NCBI GenBank assembly: GCA_041686955.1
Contig: JAWLCV010000035.1
Coordinates: 1-43,503 of the forward strand
Length of the DNA stretch: 43,503 nt
From: UBA7803 sp041686955
Lineage (GTDB): Bacteria; Pseudomonadota; Gammaproteobacteria; Pseudomonadales; Azotimanducaceae
Direction of reading: 5' to 3'
Part shown: positions 8,040 to 15,786 of the stretch, piece by piece
How the letters are laid out: the number at the start of each line of letters is the position of its first letter
Numbering within the stretch: position 1 is the first letter of the stretch
Notes under the pieces: model-generated
Seen by the model: only the letters and a program-made list of their open reading frames with translations
Databases searched by the model: none
What the model was told of the DNA's origin: nothing
Position numbers and translations under genes: made by a program

Positions 8040-8068
8040 ATTTTCCCGTCTGGCTCCGTGGATGTCAA
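8040..8068 (-). promoter_or_regulatory. Promoter of tRNA-Met with GC-rich discriminator
   Basis: Minus strand: perfect -35 TTGACA (8063-8068), a 17-base spacer, and -10 GAAAAT (8040-8045; four of six). The next bases, CCTGCGCCCC, form a GC-rich discriminator of the type found at stable-RNA promoters under stringent (ppGpp) control. Predicted start is about 8033, 13 bases ahead of the mature tRNA 5' end. Stringent control is inferred only from the discriminator. Confidence 0.6.
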
Positions 8069-8100
8069 TGGCCCGGACCCGGCGCCCGGCCGGGCGGCGG

Positions 8101-9417
8101 CTAACGCCGTCGCAGCAGCTTTTCCCCTTCCACCAGGCGGCGGGCCAGGAGAAACGTAGCCGCGTTCCAGGTCTGCCCGGCCATCCCCATGGGCTCGAGC
8201 GTTCGGCCGTGGAACCACTCGCTGAAGCGCCAGCCGTTCAGGCTGTTGGCGTAGGCCACCTGCTCCAGCGCGGCCCGGGCCTGCTCCCGCTTGCCCAGCG
8301 CCACCAGGCTCATGACCCAGAAGCTCCCCACGAACGGCCAGATGCCGCCGTTGTGGTACTGGTACTGGAAGTTCTGCCGGTGGCGCTCCATGTAGGGCCG
8401 CCAGAGCGGATCCTCGGGGCTCACCGGGTCGAGCACCACCCGCAGCGGCAGCCCGTCGCCGGAGGCGGTCCGCTCCACCGCGCGGACGATGCGCTGGGAC
8501 ATGGCGTCGTCCGACAGCCCGGCCAGAACGGCCAGCAGGTTGCCGAAGATGTCCCCTTCGTCGCCGAACACCGAGAAGTTCACGAAGCTGAGGTAGAGAT
8601 CCCGGTTGCGGGCGTGACGGCGCACGTAGTGGCTCAGGAGCCGCGCCCGGCGATACTGGGGCAGATCGCGGCTGAACGGGTGGAACAGGTGGTTGAAGTG
8701 GTAGCGGGTCTCGTCCGCGTGGGGCAGGCCGTACAGGCGCTTGACCCGGTACCACAGGGCATTGGTGTACAGCACGAAGCCGGAGCGCGGCATGATGTCG
8801 GCCCAATCGCTCGCCTCGTTCTGCTGCAGCAGGAAGAGCTTCTGGTGTTCCTGGGCCTGCAGCCACTGCAGCGCCTTGTCCACCTGCGGCTGCCAGCGCT
8901 CCGCGAGCCCCGGCTCCGCGGACTGCCGGCGCACGAAATGGACGGCGATGAGCCACCACAGGGTCGCGTCGATGCAGCCCAGGTACCAGAAGTCGGCGTC
9001 GCTGGCCTCGGCGTCGACGAACTTCGGAATCTGGCCGTTGGGCGCCTGAAGCGTGGCCAGGGAATCCAGGCTCGCCACCGCGCCCTGCTCCAGCGCCGGG
9101 ACGCCGCTCCCGGCCATTCCCAGGGCGCAGATGGCCGCGTCGCGGCCGAAGATGCGGGTGTAGTTGCGCGCTTCCGCCGCCGGGCCCGGGGTGGCGGCCA
9201 GCACGCCGCCCGCGGTGAGGTTGCGCTGCAGCAGGGCCACGGACTCCCGGGTGCAGGCTTCCACCAGCGCCGTGCCGCGATCCGGTGGCCGAGTCGTGAT
9301 GGCGTGCGAGCTGATGATGGCTGCCCCCCGTTGCTGCAGAGCCGGCGCCTGGCCGTTCGAAGCGGTCGAGCTACGGTAGCGGCAAACCGGTCTCATTGAA
9401 AGTGGGTACGTCCGCAT
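8101..9417 (-). CDS. (Alpha/alpha)6-barrel glycoside hydrolase, amylo-alpha-1,6-glucosidase/GH100-like
   Basis: A 438-residue protein; the first ATG (9417) has a weak GGGAA site, and the first 45 residues are low in conservation, so a later start is possible. No signal peptide is evident, suggesting a cytoplasmic enzyme. Typical six-hairpin glycosidase motifs are present: NYTRIFGRDAAI (about 85-96), IPKFVD followed by CIDATLWWLIAV (about 130-159), ASDWADIMPRSGFVLYTNALW (202-222) with candidate acid residues Asp204/Asp207, HNGGIWPFVGSFWV near 350, and QTWNAATFLLA near the end. These fit the glycogen-debranching C-domain/neutral invertase superfamily; I cannot decide between sucrose, maltodextrin or other glucoside as substrate. 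No sugar-transport or glycogen genes lie nearby. Confidence 0.65.
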   Translation of the reverse strand: MRTYPLSMRPVCRYRSSTASNGQAPALQQRGAAIISSHAITTRPPDRGTALVEACTRESVALLQRNLTAGGVLAATPGPAAEARNYTRIFGRDAAICALGMAGSGVPALEQGAVASLDSLATLQAPNGQIPKFVDAEASDADFWYLGCIDATLWWLIAVHFVRRQSAEPGLAERWQPQVDKALQWLQAQEHQKLFLLQQNEASDWADIMPRSGFVLYTNALWYRVKRLYGLPHADETRYHFNHLFHPFSRDLPQYRRARLLSHYVRRHARNRDLYLSFVNFSVFGDEGDIFGNLLAVLAGLSDDAMSQRIVRAVERTASGDGLPLRVVLDPVSPEDPLWRPYMERHRQNFQYQYHNGGIWPFVGSFWVMSLVALGKREQARAALEQVAYANSLNGWRFSEWFHGRTLEPMGMAGQTWNAATFLLARRLVEGEKLLRRR

Positions 9418-9517
9418 CGTCGATTCCCGGTAGTCGGGCGCCAGTAACCCGGTATGGGTGAGACACGGACGGGCCGGCGGGGTTCAGTGAGAAACCGCCC
9501 GGCGGGGGCCAGAAAGA

Positions 9518-10231
9518 CTAGAAATCGACGGCCACCACGGGCCGCGCGGGAGCGAAGCCGGCGAGCTGGCGATAGACGATGGCGAGGATCATCAGGGCCC
9601 AGGGCATGGTCCAGATCCAGCCGACGAGGGTGAACACCCCCAGAATCGTCATGGCGCCTGACAGCAGCACAAGCACCGACACCTCGAACAGCTTGCGATT
9701 GACCAGTCGCAGGGAAATTACCAGACACTCGGTGATGGGCAGGTCCCGCTCCGCCTTCAACGGCACCGCCAGGTACAGGGCGAAAGAAAGGTAAATGCCG
9801 GGGACGATCAGCAGCATGAAGCCGAGGCTGGTGACCACGTTCTGCAGCAGCCCCACGGCCACCAGGGGGAGCCAGTTCCGGTAGCAGGCGAACTGATCGG
9901 GGAAGGCCACGCTGAGACCCGCGCTGTGGCGCAGCGCCAGCAGAAAGGCGCCCGCCATGTAGGGGTACACGATGATCATGGTGACGAGCTGGCTGACCGT
10001 GGCGCCGAAGACGCTGCGGTCCTCCACGCCGAACACCGCGGCCAGCGCCAGGGACGCCAGCACCACCGCCACGGTGACGAGCACCATGCCGGGCACCACC
10101 AGGGGGCGAATTGCGTGGGACGCGTGCCAGGCCTCGCGGAGCACCGCCGACACCTCCAGGCGTGCCGCCCCGGCCAGGGTCTGCTCGATGGAGCCGCCGA
10201 AGCGGCTCGGCGGGCTACCGGACTCGCTCAT
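9518..10231 (-). CDS. Polytopic membrane protein of unknown function
   Basis: A 237-residue protein I cannot place in a named family with certainty. After a polar N-terminus (residues 1-40) it has about five to six hydrophobic spans: roughly 43-68, 80-100, 120-142, 145-165, 185-205 and 208-228. The repeat-like pattern of a long helix followed by IVPGIYLSFALYLAVPL, where an amphipathic cluster precedes PLKAERDLPITECLVIS, recalls DUF975- or BPSS1780-type membrane proteins. The ATG at 10231 has GAGG eight bases upstream and begins nine bases after the ychF stop, so it probably belongs to the pth-ychF transcript. No transporter or enzyme motif is visible. Confidence 0.75.
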   Translation of the reverse strand: MSESGSPPSRFGGSIEQTLAGAARLEVSAVLREAWHASHAIRPLVVPGMVLVTVAVVLASLALAAVFGVEDRSVFGATVSQLVTMIIVYPYMAGAFLLALRHSAGLSVAFPDQFACYRNWLPLVAVGLLQNVVTSLGFMLLIVPGIYLSFALYLAVPLKAERDLPITECLVISLRLVNRKLFEVSVLVLLSGAMTILGVFTLVGWIWTMPWALMILAIVYRQLAGFAPARPVVAVDF

Positions 10232-10240
10232 GCCGGGGCC

Positions 10241-11332
10241 TCAAACGTTGAACCGGAACAGAATCACGTCCCCATCCTGGACCACGTACTCCTTGCCTTC
10301 CAGCCGCCACTTGCCGGCGTCCTTGGCGCCCTGCTCGCCGCCGCAGGCCACGTAGTCCTCGTAGGCGATGACTTCGGCTCGGATGAAGCCGCGCTCGAAG
10401 TCGGTGTGGATGACCCCGGCCGCCTGGGGCGCCTTGGTGCCCACGGGTATGGTCCAGGCCCGGGCTTCCTTGGGGCCCACGGTGAAGAAGTGGTGCAGGC
10501 CCAGCAGCCGGTAACCCGCCCGGATCACCCGGTTGAGACCGGGCTCCTCGATGCCGAGGGCCTCGAGAAAGTCGGCTTTCTCGTCCTCCTCCAGCTCGGC
10601 GATCTCCGATTCGATCTTGTTGCAGATGGGCACCACCTCCGCCTGCTCGCCCGCCGCCAGCGCCCGTACCTCGTCGAGCAGCGGATTGTTCTCGAAGCCG
10701 TCTTCGGCGACGTTGGCGATGTACAGCACCGGCTTGGCGGTGAGCAGGTGGTACTCGCGCAGCCGGGCCAGCGCCTCCGGCGGCAGGCCGAGAGCACGCA
10801 CCGGCCGCCCTTCGTTCAGCCCGACCCGCACCTTCTCGAGAATCTCGGCCAGGGCCCGGGCCTCCTTGTCGCCGGCGTTGGCGGTGCGGCGGGTGCGGTC
10901 GTACACCCGCTCCACCGTGTCCAGGTCCGCCAGCGCCAGCTCGGTGTTGATCACCTCGATGTCGTCCCGCGGCGAGACGCGCCCCGCCACGTGGACCACG
11001 TTCTCGTCCTCGAAGCAGCGCACCACGTGAGCGATGGCCTCGGTCTCGCGGATGTGGGCGAGAAACTGGTTGCCGAGCCCTTCGCCCTTGGAAGCTCCCG
11101 CCACCAGCCCGGCGATGTCCACGAACTCCATGGTGGAAGGCACCACCTTGGCGGACTTCGCCAGCCTCGCCACCTCCTCCAGGCGCGCGTCGGGCACCGG
11201 CACCACGCCGGTGTTGGGATCGATGGTGCAGAAGGGAAAATTCTCCGCATCGATCCCCGCCCGGGTGAGCGCATTGAACAGGGTGGACTTGCCGACGTTG
11301 GGCATGCCCACGATACCGCACTTGAATCCCAT
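10241..11332 (-). CDS. ychF: Redox-regulated ATPase YchF (Obg family)
   Basis: A 363-residue P-loop protein, the same size as E. coli YchF. G1 is GMPNVGKST (about 8-16), G3 is DIAGL near 70, and in place of the NKxD guanine-specificity motif it has NKIE (near 208), the change that makes YchF prefer ATP. The C-terminal TGS domain ends in the conserved YVVQDGDVILFRFNV. YchF binds ribosomes and is a negative regulator of oxidative stress defence. The ATG abuts the pth stop codon directly (TAG then ATG), the usual pth-ychF pairing. Confidence 0.97.
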   Translation of the reverse strand: MGFKCGIVGMPNVGKSTLFNALTRAGIDAENFPFCTIDPNTGVVPVPDARLEEVARLAKSAKVVPSTMEFVDIAGLVAGASKGEGLGNQFLAHIRETEAIAHVVRCFEDENVVHVAGRVSPRDDIEVINTELALADLDTVERVYDRTRRTANAGDKEARALAEILEKVRVGLNEGRPVRALGLPPEALARLREYHLLTAKPVLYIANVAEDGFENNPLLDEVRALAAGEQAEVVPICNKIESEIAELEEDEKADFLEALGIEEPGLNRVIRAGYRLLGLHHFFTVGPKEARAWTIPVGTKAPQAAGVIHTDFERGFIRAEVIAYEDYVACGGEQGAKDAGKWRLEGKEYVVQDGDVILFRFNV

Positions 11333-11932
11333 CTAATCGTCTCCGGGTAGGTCGCGGCTGTGCAGCTCGGTCATGGCCTTCTGCAGATCGCCGCCGAGCA
11401 GGTGCCGCAGGATGGACTCCGGGAGGTCGAACGCCCGCTGCATCAGGCTGCGCTCCGCTTCCGGCATGCGCACCGAGGTGAGGTAGGCGGTGACCCGGCT
11501 GCGGTCCCCCGGATGCCCGACGCCGATGCGCAGGCGCTGAAAGCCCCGCTGGTTGCCGAGCCCGGCGATGACGCTCCGGATTCCGTTGTGGCCGTTGTCG
11601 CCGCCGCCGGACTTGAGTCGCAGCACCCCGGGCTCGAAGGCCATCTCGTCGTAGGCCACCAGGATCTCCTCCGGCGCCATCTTGTAGAACCGCGCCACGG
11701 CGCCTACCGCGTCGCCCGAGAGGTTGACGTAGGTCAGGGGAATCAGCAGGCGCACGTCCTGGCCCGCCACCATGCCGCGGCCGATGAGCCCCTTGAACCG
11801 GGCCTCTTCGGACAGCGGCACGCCGTAACGCTCGGCCAGGGCCGCCACGAACTCCGCACCCGCGTTGTGGCGGGTGTGCCGATACTGCGGGCCCGGATTC
11901 CCCAGGCCCGCGATCAAGCGGATGGCGCTCAT
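11333..11932 (-). CDS. pth: Peptidyl-tRNA hydrolase
   Basis: A 199-residue enzyme that frees tRNA from peptidyl-tRNAs dropped by the ribosome. The conserved start GLGNPGPQY is followed by HTRHNAG with the catalytic His22; YVNLSG near residue 69 and the Asp of VAYDEM near 95 (usually HDEL) are the other active-site elements; GGGDNGHNGIRSV near 110 contains the substrate-binding asparagines. Length is typical (E. coli 194). It lies 20 bases after rplY and abuts ychF. The DEM variant of the usual DEL motif is a small departure. Confidence 0.97.
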   Translation of the reverse strand: MSAIRLIAGLGNPGPQYRHTRHNAGAEFVAALAERYGVPLSEEARFKGLIGRGMVAGQDVRLLIPLTYVNLSGDAVGAVARFYKMAPEEILVAYDEMAFEPGVLRLKSGGGDNGHNGIRSVIAGLGNQRGFQRLRIGVGHPGDRSRVTAYLTSVRMPEAERSLMQRAFDLPESILRHLLGGDLQKAMTELHSRDLPGDD

Positions 11933-11952
11933 GGCGGGAATGCCGGGGAGGA

Positions 11953-12609
11953 TCAGCCTTCCGCGGCTTCGGCCCCGCCTTCACCCGCGGCGCCTTCCTC
12001 GCCCTCTTCCTCGGCCGCAGCACCGCCACGGGGCGGCAGCACCGAAACCACCGCGGCGTCGTGGTCCGCACCGTGGCTGAGCTCGACGCTCGCCACCCCG
12101 GCCGGCAGCCGGAGATCCGACAGGTGAATGGACTGACCCACCTCCAAGTCGGCCATGTCCACCTCGATGTACTCGGGCAGGTCCTTGGGCAGGCAGCGCA
12201 CCACGATCTCGTTGGTGGTGTGGACGATGCTGCCGTTCCCCAGCTTGACCCCCACGCACTTGTCCTCGTTGACGAAGTGCAGCGGGATGTGCACGTCGAT
12301 GGCCTGGTCAGCGCTCACCCGCAGGAAGTCGATGTGCTGGACCTTCTCCGAAGCGGGATCCCGCTGGAGGTCCCGGAGCACGGCCTGCTGGGTCTCGCCG
12401 TCCACCACCACGTCCAGGATCTGGGAGTAGAACGTCTCCTTCTCCATGGACTTCTTCAGCTCCGAGGCGATCAGGGTGAGCGGCTGCGGCTCGCGGCCCC
12501 CGCCGTAGATGATGCCCGGTACCCGCTCGCCCGCGCGACGCAGGCGGCGGCTCGCACCTTTCCCCACGTCCTTGCGCAGCTCGGCGACGACCTGAATGTG
12601 CTGCGACAT
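11953..12609 (-). CDS. rplY: 50S ribosomal protein L25/general stress protein Ctc
   Basis: A 218-residue protein of the long, two-domain Ctc/TL5 form rather than the 94-residue E. coli L25. The N-terminal 5S-rRNA-binding beta barrel covers about 1-95 (VPGIIYGGG near 30; QHIDFLRV near 92), followed by the C-terminal beta domain to about 190. The last 25 or so residues are a low-complexity acidic tail of Ala, Glu and Gly. AGGAGA lies upstream of the ATG. It sits between prs and pth, the standard gammaproteobacterial position, with 74 bases separating it from prs. Confidence 0.95.
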   Translation of the reverse strand: MSQHIQVVAELRKDVGKGASRRLRRAGERVPGIIYGGGREPQPLTLIASELKKSMEKETFYSQILDVVVDGETQQAVLRDLQRDPASEKVQHIDFLRVSADQAIDVHIPLHFVNEDKCVGVKLGNGSIVHTTNEIVVRCLPKDLPEYIEVDMADLEVGQSIHLSDLRLPAGVASVELSHGADHDAAVVSVLPPRGGAAAEEEGEEGAAGEGGAEAAEG

Positions 12610-12683
12610 TGTGTTTTCTCCTGTCTAGTACGACGTTTGTTGTCAGGCACCCGGTCCGCGACCAAACCGGCGCCAGTGGCTCA

Positions 12684-13628
12684 TCAGCGGAACATCGCGC
12701 TGATGGATTCTTCGTTGCTCACCCGGCGAATCGCCTCGGCGAGCAGGCGGTCCAGGCTGAGCTGGGTGATCTTGCCGCAGCGCTCCGCTTCCGCGCGCAG
12801 CGGGATGGTGTCCGTGACCACCATCTCGTCGAGCTCGGACTCGGCGATGCGCTCCACGGCCGGGCCGGACAGCACCGGGTGGGTGATGTACGCCACCACC
12901 TTCGCCGCCCCGTGCTCCTTCAAGGCCTGTGCGGCGGTGCAAAGGGTGCCCGCGGTGTCGACGATGTCGTCCACCATGATGCAGGTTCGACCCTCCACGT
13001 CGCCGATCACGTGCATGACCTGGGTCTCGTTGGCACGCGGCCGGCGCTTGTCGATGATGGCCAGATCCAGGTCGCTCGCCTGCTTGGCGATGGCCCGGGC
13101 CCGCACCACGCCGCCGATGTCCGGAGAGACGATGACGGGCTCCGGATAGCGGCGGGCGAGCATGTGATCCACCAGCACCGGCGAACCATAGACGTTGTCC
13201 ACCGGGATGTTGAAGAAACCCTGGATCTGGTCCGCGTGGAGGTCCACGGTGAGCAGACGGTCGATGCCCACCGCGTCGAGCATGTCGGCCACCACCTTGG
13301 CGCTGATGGCCACCCGGGCCGAGCGCGGCCGGCGGTCCTGCCGGGCGTAACCGAAGTACGGTATGACCGCGGTGATCCGCGACGCCGAGGAGCGGCGCAT
13401 GGCGTCGGCCATGAGCATGAGCTCCATCAGGTTGTCGTTGGTGGGGGCGCAGGTGGACTGCACGAGGAACACGTCCTCGCCGCGGACGTTCTCCTCGATC
13501 TCCACCGACACTTCGCCGTCGCTGAAGCGGCCCACCGTGGCCATCCCCAGGTCCTTGCGCATCTCGCCCACGATGCGTTCTGCCAGCAGCTTGTTCGAGC
13601 TGCCCGCAAAGATCCTGAGATTCGCCAC
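12684..13628 (-). CDS. prs: Ribose-phosphate pyrophosphokinase
   Basis: A 314-residue PRPP synthetase (E. coli 315). The true start is GTG at 13628; the frame is open upstream only because it runs through the tRNA-Gln gene. Landmarks are FSDGEVSVEIEENVRG near 37, the ATP-site loop ARQDRRPRSARV near 96-107, the metal-binding TVDLHADQIQGFF near 128, and the PRPP-binding loop VDDIVDTAGT near 218. The product feeds purine, pyrimidine, NAD, His and Trp synthesis. It follows tRNA-Gln by 40 bases and likely shares its promoter at 13796-13824. The gene ispE, usually just upstream, is missing. Confidence 0.97.
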   Translation of the reverse strand: MANLRIFAGSSNKLLAERIVGEMRKDLGMATVGRFSDGEVSVEIEENVRGEDVFLVQSTCAPTNDNLMELMLMADAMRRSSASRITAVIPYFGYARQDRRPRSARVAISAKVVADMLDAVGIDRLLTVDLHADQIQGFFNIPVDNVYGSPVLVDHMLARRYPEPVIVSPDIGGVVRARAIAKQASDLDLAIIDKRRPRANETQVMHVIGDVEGRTCIMVDDIVDTAGTLCTAAQALKEHGAAKVVAYITHPVLSGPAVERIAESELDEMVVTDTIPLRAEAERCGKITQLSLDRLLAEAIRRVSNEESISAMFR

Positions 13629-13668
13629 GGTGCTACCCCCGAGAAATCCAACGTCGGCACGATTTGAT

Positions 13669-13743
13669 TGGCTGGGGTGGTAGGATTCGAACCTACGAAT
13701 GCCGGGATCAAAACCCGGTGCCTTACCGCTTGGCGACACCCCA
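13669..13743 (-). tRNA. tRNA-Gln (TTG)
   Basis: A complete 75-base cloverleaf beginning TGGGGTGTCGCCAAGCGGT, with anticodon stem CCGGG/CCCGG and loop TTTTGAT giving anticodon TTG, T-arm GTAGG/CCTAC with loop TTCGAAT, and encoded CCA. The unusual first base T (U1-A72) is typical of bacterial tRNA-Gln. Placed just upstream of prs, as in Pseudomonas and relatives. Confidence 0.97.
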
Positions 13744-13781
13744 ACGGAAGCTGTCGGAACCCGCCGAAACCCGGGGCTCAC

Positions 13782-13808
13782 GCGCGAGGGGCGGTATTGT
13801 CCTCGCGC
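13782..13808. repeat. Inverted repeat flanking the tRNA-Gln/prs -10 element
   Basis: Perfect 8-base arms GCGCGAGG (13782-13789) and CCTCGCGC (13801-13808) separated by 11 bases. The -10 hexamer (13796-13801) lies inside the loop and touches one arm. It could be an operator, a hairpin at the very start of the transcript, or coincidence in GC-rich DNA. Confidence 0.6.
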
Positions 13809-13824
13809 CGCCCATGGCTGTCAA
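13796..13824 (-). promoter_or_regulatory. Promoter of tRNA-Gln and probably prs
   Basis: Minus strand: perfect -35 TTGACA (13819-13824), 17-base spacer, -10 GACAAT (13796-13801; four of six), then ACCGCCCC, a GC-rich discriminator. A transcript starting near 13789 would have about 45 bases before the tRNA. It lies in the gap between lolB and the tRNA. Confidence 0.6.
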
Positions 13825-13850
13825 ACGAGTTTCTTCAACAAATCAACGGG

Positions 13851-14447
13851 TTAAATCCGCCACTCGGAAATCACCAGGCGGATCCGGTAAGCGCCGCGGG
13901 AGGCGGTGACCCGGTGGGGCAGCGCCGCGCCTTCCGCGGGCTTCGCGGCGCTTCCATCAACCGTCTGATAACGCTCCAGTTCTACCCGCCAGTCGAGTTG
14001 CTCGAAAGCGGCGAGACGGCCCGCGTCGTCATATTCCCGACCGCTCACCGGCAGTCCGGGCGCCGGGCGGCCCCGCACCCATTCCGGCAGCACCGAGAGC
14101 GGCAGGCTCCAGCCCAGGTGCTCCGTCATCACCGCCTCCGGCGGGCCCCGGGAAATGACCGAGCCGTCCCCCCGGCGCAGCTCCATGCGCCGCTCGCTGC
14201 CCGCCAGCGTGACCCGTCCCTGGCCCAGCGGACCCCACAGGTCGATGTCGAAACGGCGCGGCGTCTGGCGCCAGAGAAACCGGGCCGAAACGCTGTCTGC
14301 CCCCTGAACCACGCCCAGCTTGCCCAGGAGGTGGAATCCGCCGGCGGCGGGGGCCTGTTCGGGCAGGCTCGCGCAGCCGCTCCCCAGGGTGATGAAAAAC
14401 GCCAGCAAGGAGAGCCAGTTAGCCCGGCGCGGCGGCAACTTCACCAT
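13851..14447 (-). CDS. lolB: Outer-membrane lipoprotein insertion factor LolB
   Basis: A 198-residue lipoprotein, the receptor that accepts lipoproteins from LolA and inserts them in the outer membrane. The signal sequence ends in a lipobox LGSGC with the lipidated Cys25. The mature part follows the LolB pattern: FHLLGKLGV near 38, SARFLWRQ near 53, DIDLWGPLGQG near 67 and a C-terminal beta-rich half. It diverges from hemA with 75 bases between starts, as in many gammaproteobacteria. A TATGAT-like -10 lies at 14462-14467 but no clear -35 was found. Downstream, ispE is absent and tRNA-Gln follows after 107 bases. Confidence 0.92.
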   Translation of the reverse strand: MVKLPPRRANWLSLLAFFITLGSGCASLPEQAPAAGGFHLLGKLGVVQGADSVSARFLWRQTPRRFDIDLWGPLGQGRVTLAGSERRMELRRGDGSVISRGPPEAVMTEHLGWSLPLSVLPEWVRGRPAPGLPVSGREYDDAGRLAAFEQLDWRVELERYQTVDGSAAKPAEGAALPHRVTASRGAYRIRLVISEWRI

Positions 14448-14522
14448 GGCCGGCGTCTGCTATCATAAGACGTTTTCATGACTCCACTCGCGGGCCCGAA
14501 TTCCACCCGTTCACCTTGATCC

Positions 14523-15776
14523 ATGGCGATACTGGCATACGGCGTTAACTATCGCACGGCGCCTCTGGAGGTGCGCGAGCGCATCGCGTTCCCGGAGGAA
14601 GGCATCGTCGAGGCGCTGCACGCCGTGTGCGACGCCGTTCCCACGCTGTCCGAGGCGGTGATCGTCTCCACCTGCAACCGTACCGAGCTGTACGCGGCCC
14701 TGGACCCGGCGGAGGAGCAGCTCATCCCGGCCTGGCTGTCCGAGTACCGGGCCGTCGGTCCCACCGAGCTCGCGAGCATGGCCTACAGCTATTGGGACGC
14801 GGACGCCGCCCGGCACCTGATCCGGGTGGCCGCCGGGCTGGATTCACAGATGCTCGGCGAGCCGCAGATCCTCGGCCAGGTGAAGTCCGCCTGCGAGATC
14901 GCCCGCGCCGCCGGCACCCTGGGGCCGGAGCTCCATCTGCTCTCCCAGGTGAGCCTGAGCGCGGCCAAGCGGGTTCGCACCGACACGGACGTCGGCCGCA
15001 ATCCCGTGTCGGTGGCCTACGCCGCGGTGGTCATGGCGCAACGGATCTTCTCGGAGCTCACGACCAAGCGCGCGCTGCTGATCGGCGCCGGCGACACCAT
15101 CAGCCGGGTGGCCGAGCATCTTCACAAGCTCGGCATCGGCGCCGTGGGGGTCGCCAACCGCACCTTGAGCAACGCGGAAGCGCTGGCGGCCCAGTTCGGC
15201 GGTCAGGCCATGCAGCTCACGGACGTGGCTGCGCGGCTTCACGAGTACGACATCGTCATCGCCTCCACCGGAAGTCCCCTGCCGGTGCTCGGCAAGGGCG
15301 CGGTGGAGGCGGCCATCCGCGCCCGGCGCCGGCGGCCCATCTTCATCGTCGACATCGCCATTCCCCGGGACGTGGAGCCCGAGGTGGCGGAGCTGGCGGA
15401 CGTGTACCTCTACACCATCGACGATCTCACGGAGATCATCGAGGAGAACGTGCGTCAGCGGCGCGCCGCGGCGGAGTCCGCCGAGAGCCTGGTGGAGGAC
15501 GGCGCCAGCCACTTCGTTCGGGAACGGCGCGCCCACCAGGCCCAGGCGCTGCTGCGCGGCTTTCGCGGCCACGCCGAGGCGGTTCGGGACCTCGAGCTCA
15601 CGCGCGCGGTCAAAGAGCTGAACGGCGGCGCCGATCCCGAGACGGTGCTGGCCAACCTGGCCCGGTCGTTGACCAACAAGCTGATTCACTCCCCCACCGC
15701 GGCGATCCGGGAGGCCAGTGCGGAGGGCCGCTCCGATCTCTTAGAATACGTGAAGACCCTGTACCGCCTCGACTGA
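14523..15776 (+). CDS. hemA: Glutamyl-tRNA reductase
   Basis: A 417-residue enzyme making glutamate-1-semialdehyde from Glu-tRNA, the first committed step of the C5 tetrapyrrole pathway. The nucleophile is Cys51 in STCNRTE; GEPQILGQVK near 115 is the family signature; the NADPH-binding domain shows LLIGAGDTI near 183, where the usual GxGxMG is GAGDTI; the C-terminal dimerisation helix covers about 310-415. The ATG at 14523 has no strong ribosome site. Length equals E. coli HemA (418). It heads hemA-prfA-prmC-moeB, with only ten bases before prfA. Confidence 0.97.
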   Translation: MAILAYGVNYRTAPLEVRERIAFPEEGIVEALHAVCDAVPTLSEAVIVSTCNRTELYAALDPAEEQLIPAWLSEYRAVGPTELASMAYSYWDADAARHLIRVAAGLDSQMLGEPQILGQVKSACEIARAAGTLGPELHLLSQVSLSAAKRVRTDTDVGRNPVSVAYAAVVMAQRIFSELTTKRALLIGAGDTISRVAEHLHKLGIGAVGVANRTLSNAEALAAQFGGQAMQLTDVAARLHEYDIVIASTGSPLPVLGKGAVEAAIRARRRRPIFIVDIAIPRDVEPEVAELADVYLYTIDDLTEIIEENVRQRRAAAESAESLVEDGASHFVRERRAHQAQALLRGFRGHAEAVRDLELTRAVKELNGGADPETVLANLARSLTNKLIHSPTAAIREASAEGRSDLLEYVKTLYRLD

Positions 15777-15786
15777 CGTTCACACC

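Noticed and set aside
8083..8096. Palindrome CGCCCGGCCGGGCG after the glycoside hydrolase
   Set aside because: No loop and no T-run; such GC palindromes are expected by chance in this DNA and it does not line up with a terminator or operator.
13629..13781. Longer prs with a 51-residue N-terminal extension
   Set aside because: The extension is encoded by the tRNA-Gln gene; the family start matches GTG 13628.
13668..14468. Plus-strand frame beginning GVVGFEPTNAGIKTR
   Set aside because: This is the well-known spurious protein produced by translating the antisense of a tRNA gene; it covers tRNA-Gln and the opposite strand of lolB.
14448..14522. Full divergent promoter pair between lolB and hemA
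   Set aside because: Only a -10-like TATGAT for lolB could be seen; no -35 at proper spacing in either direction, so no promoter feature was called.
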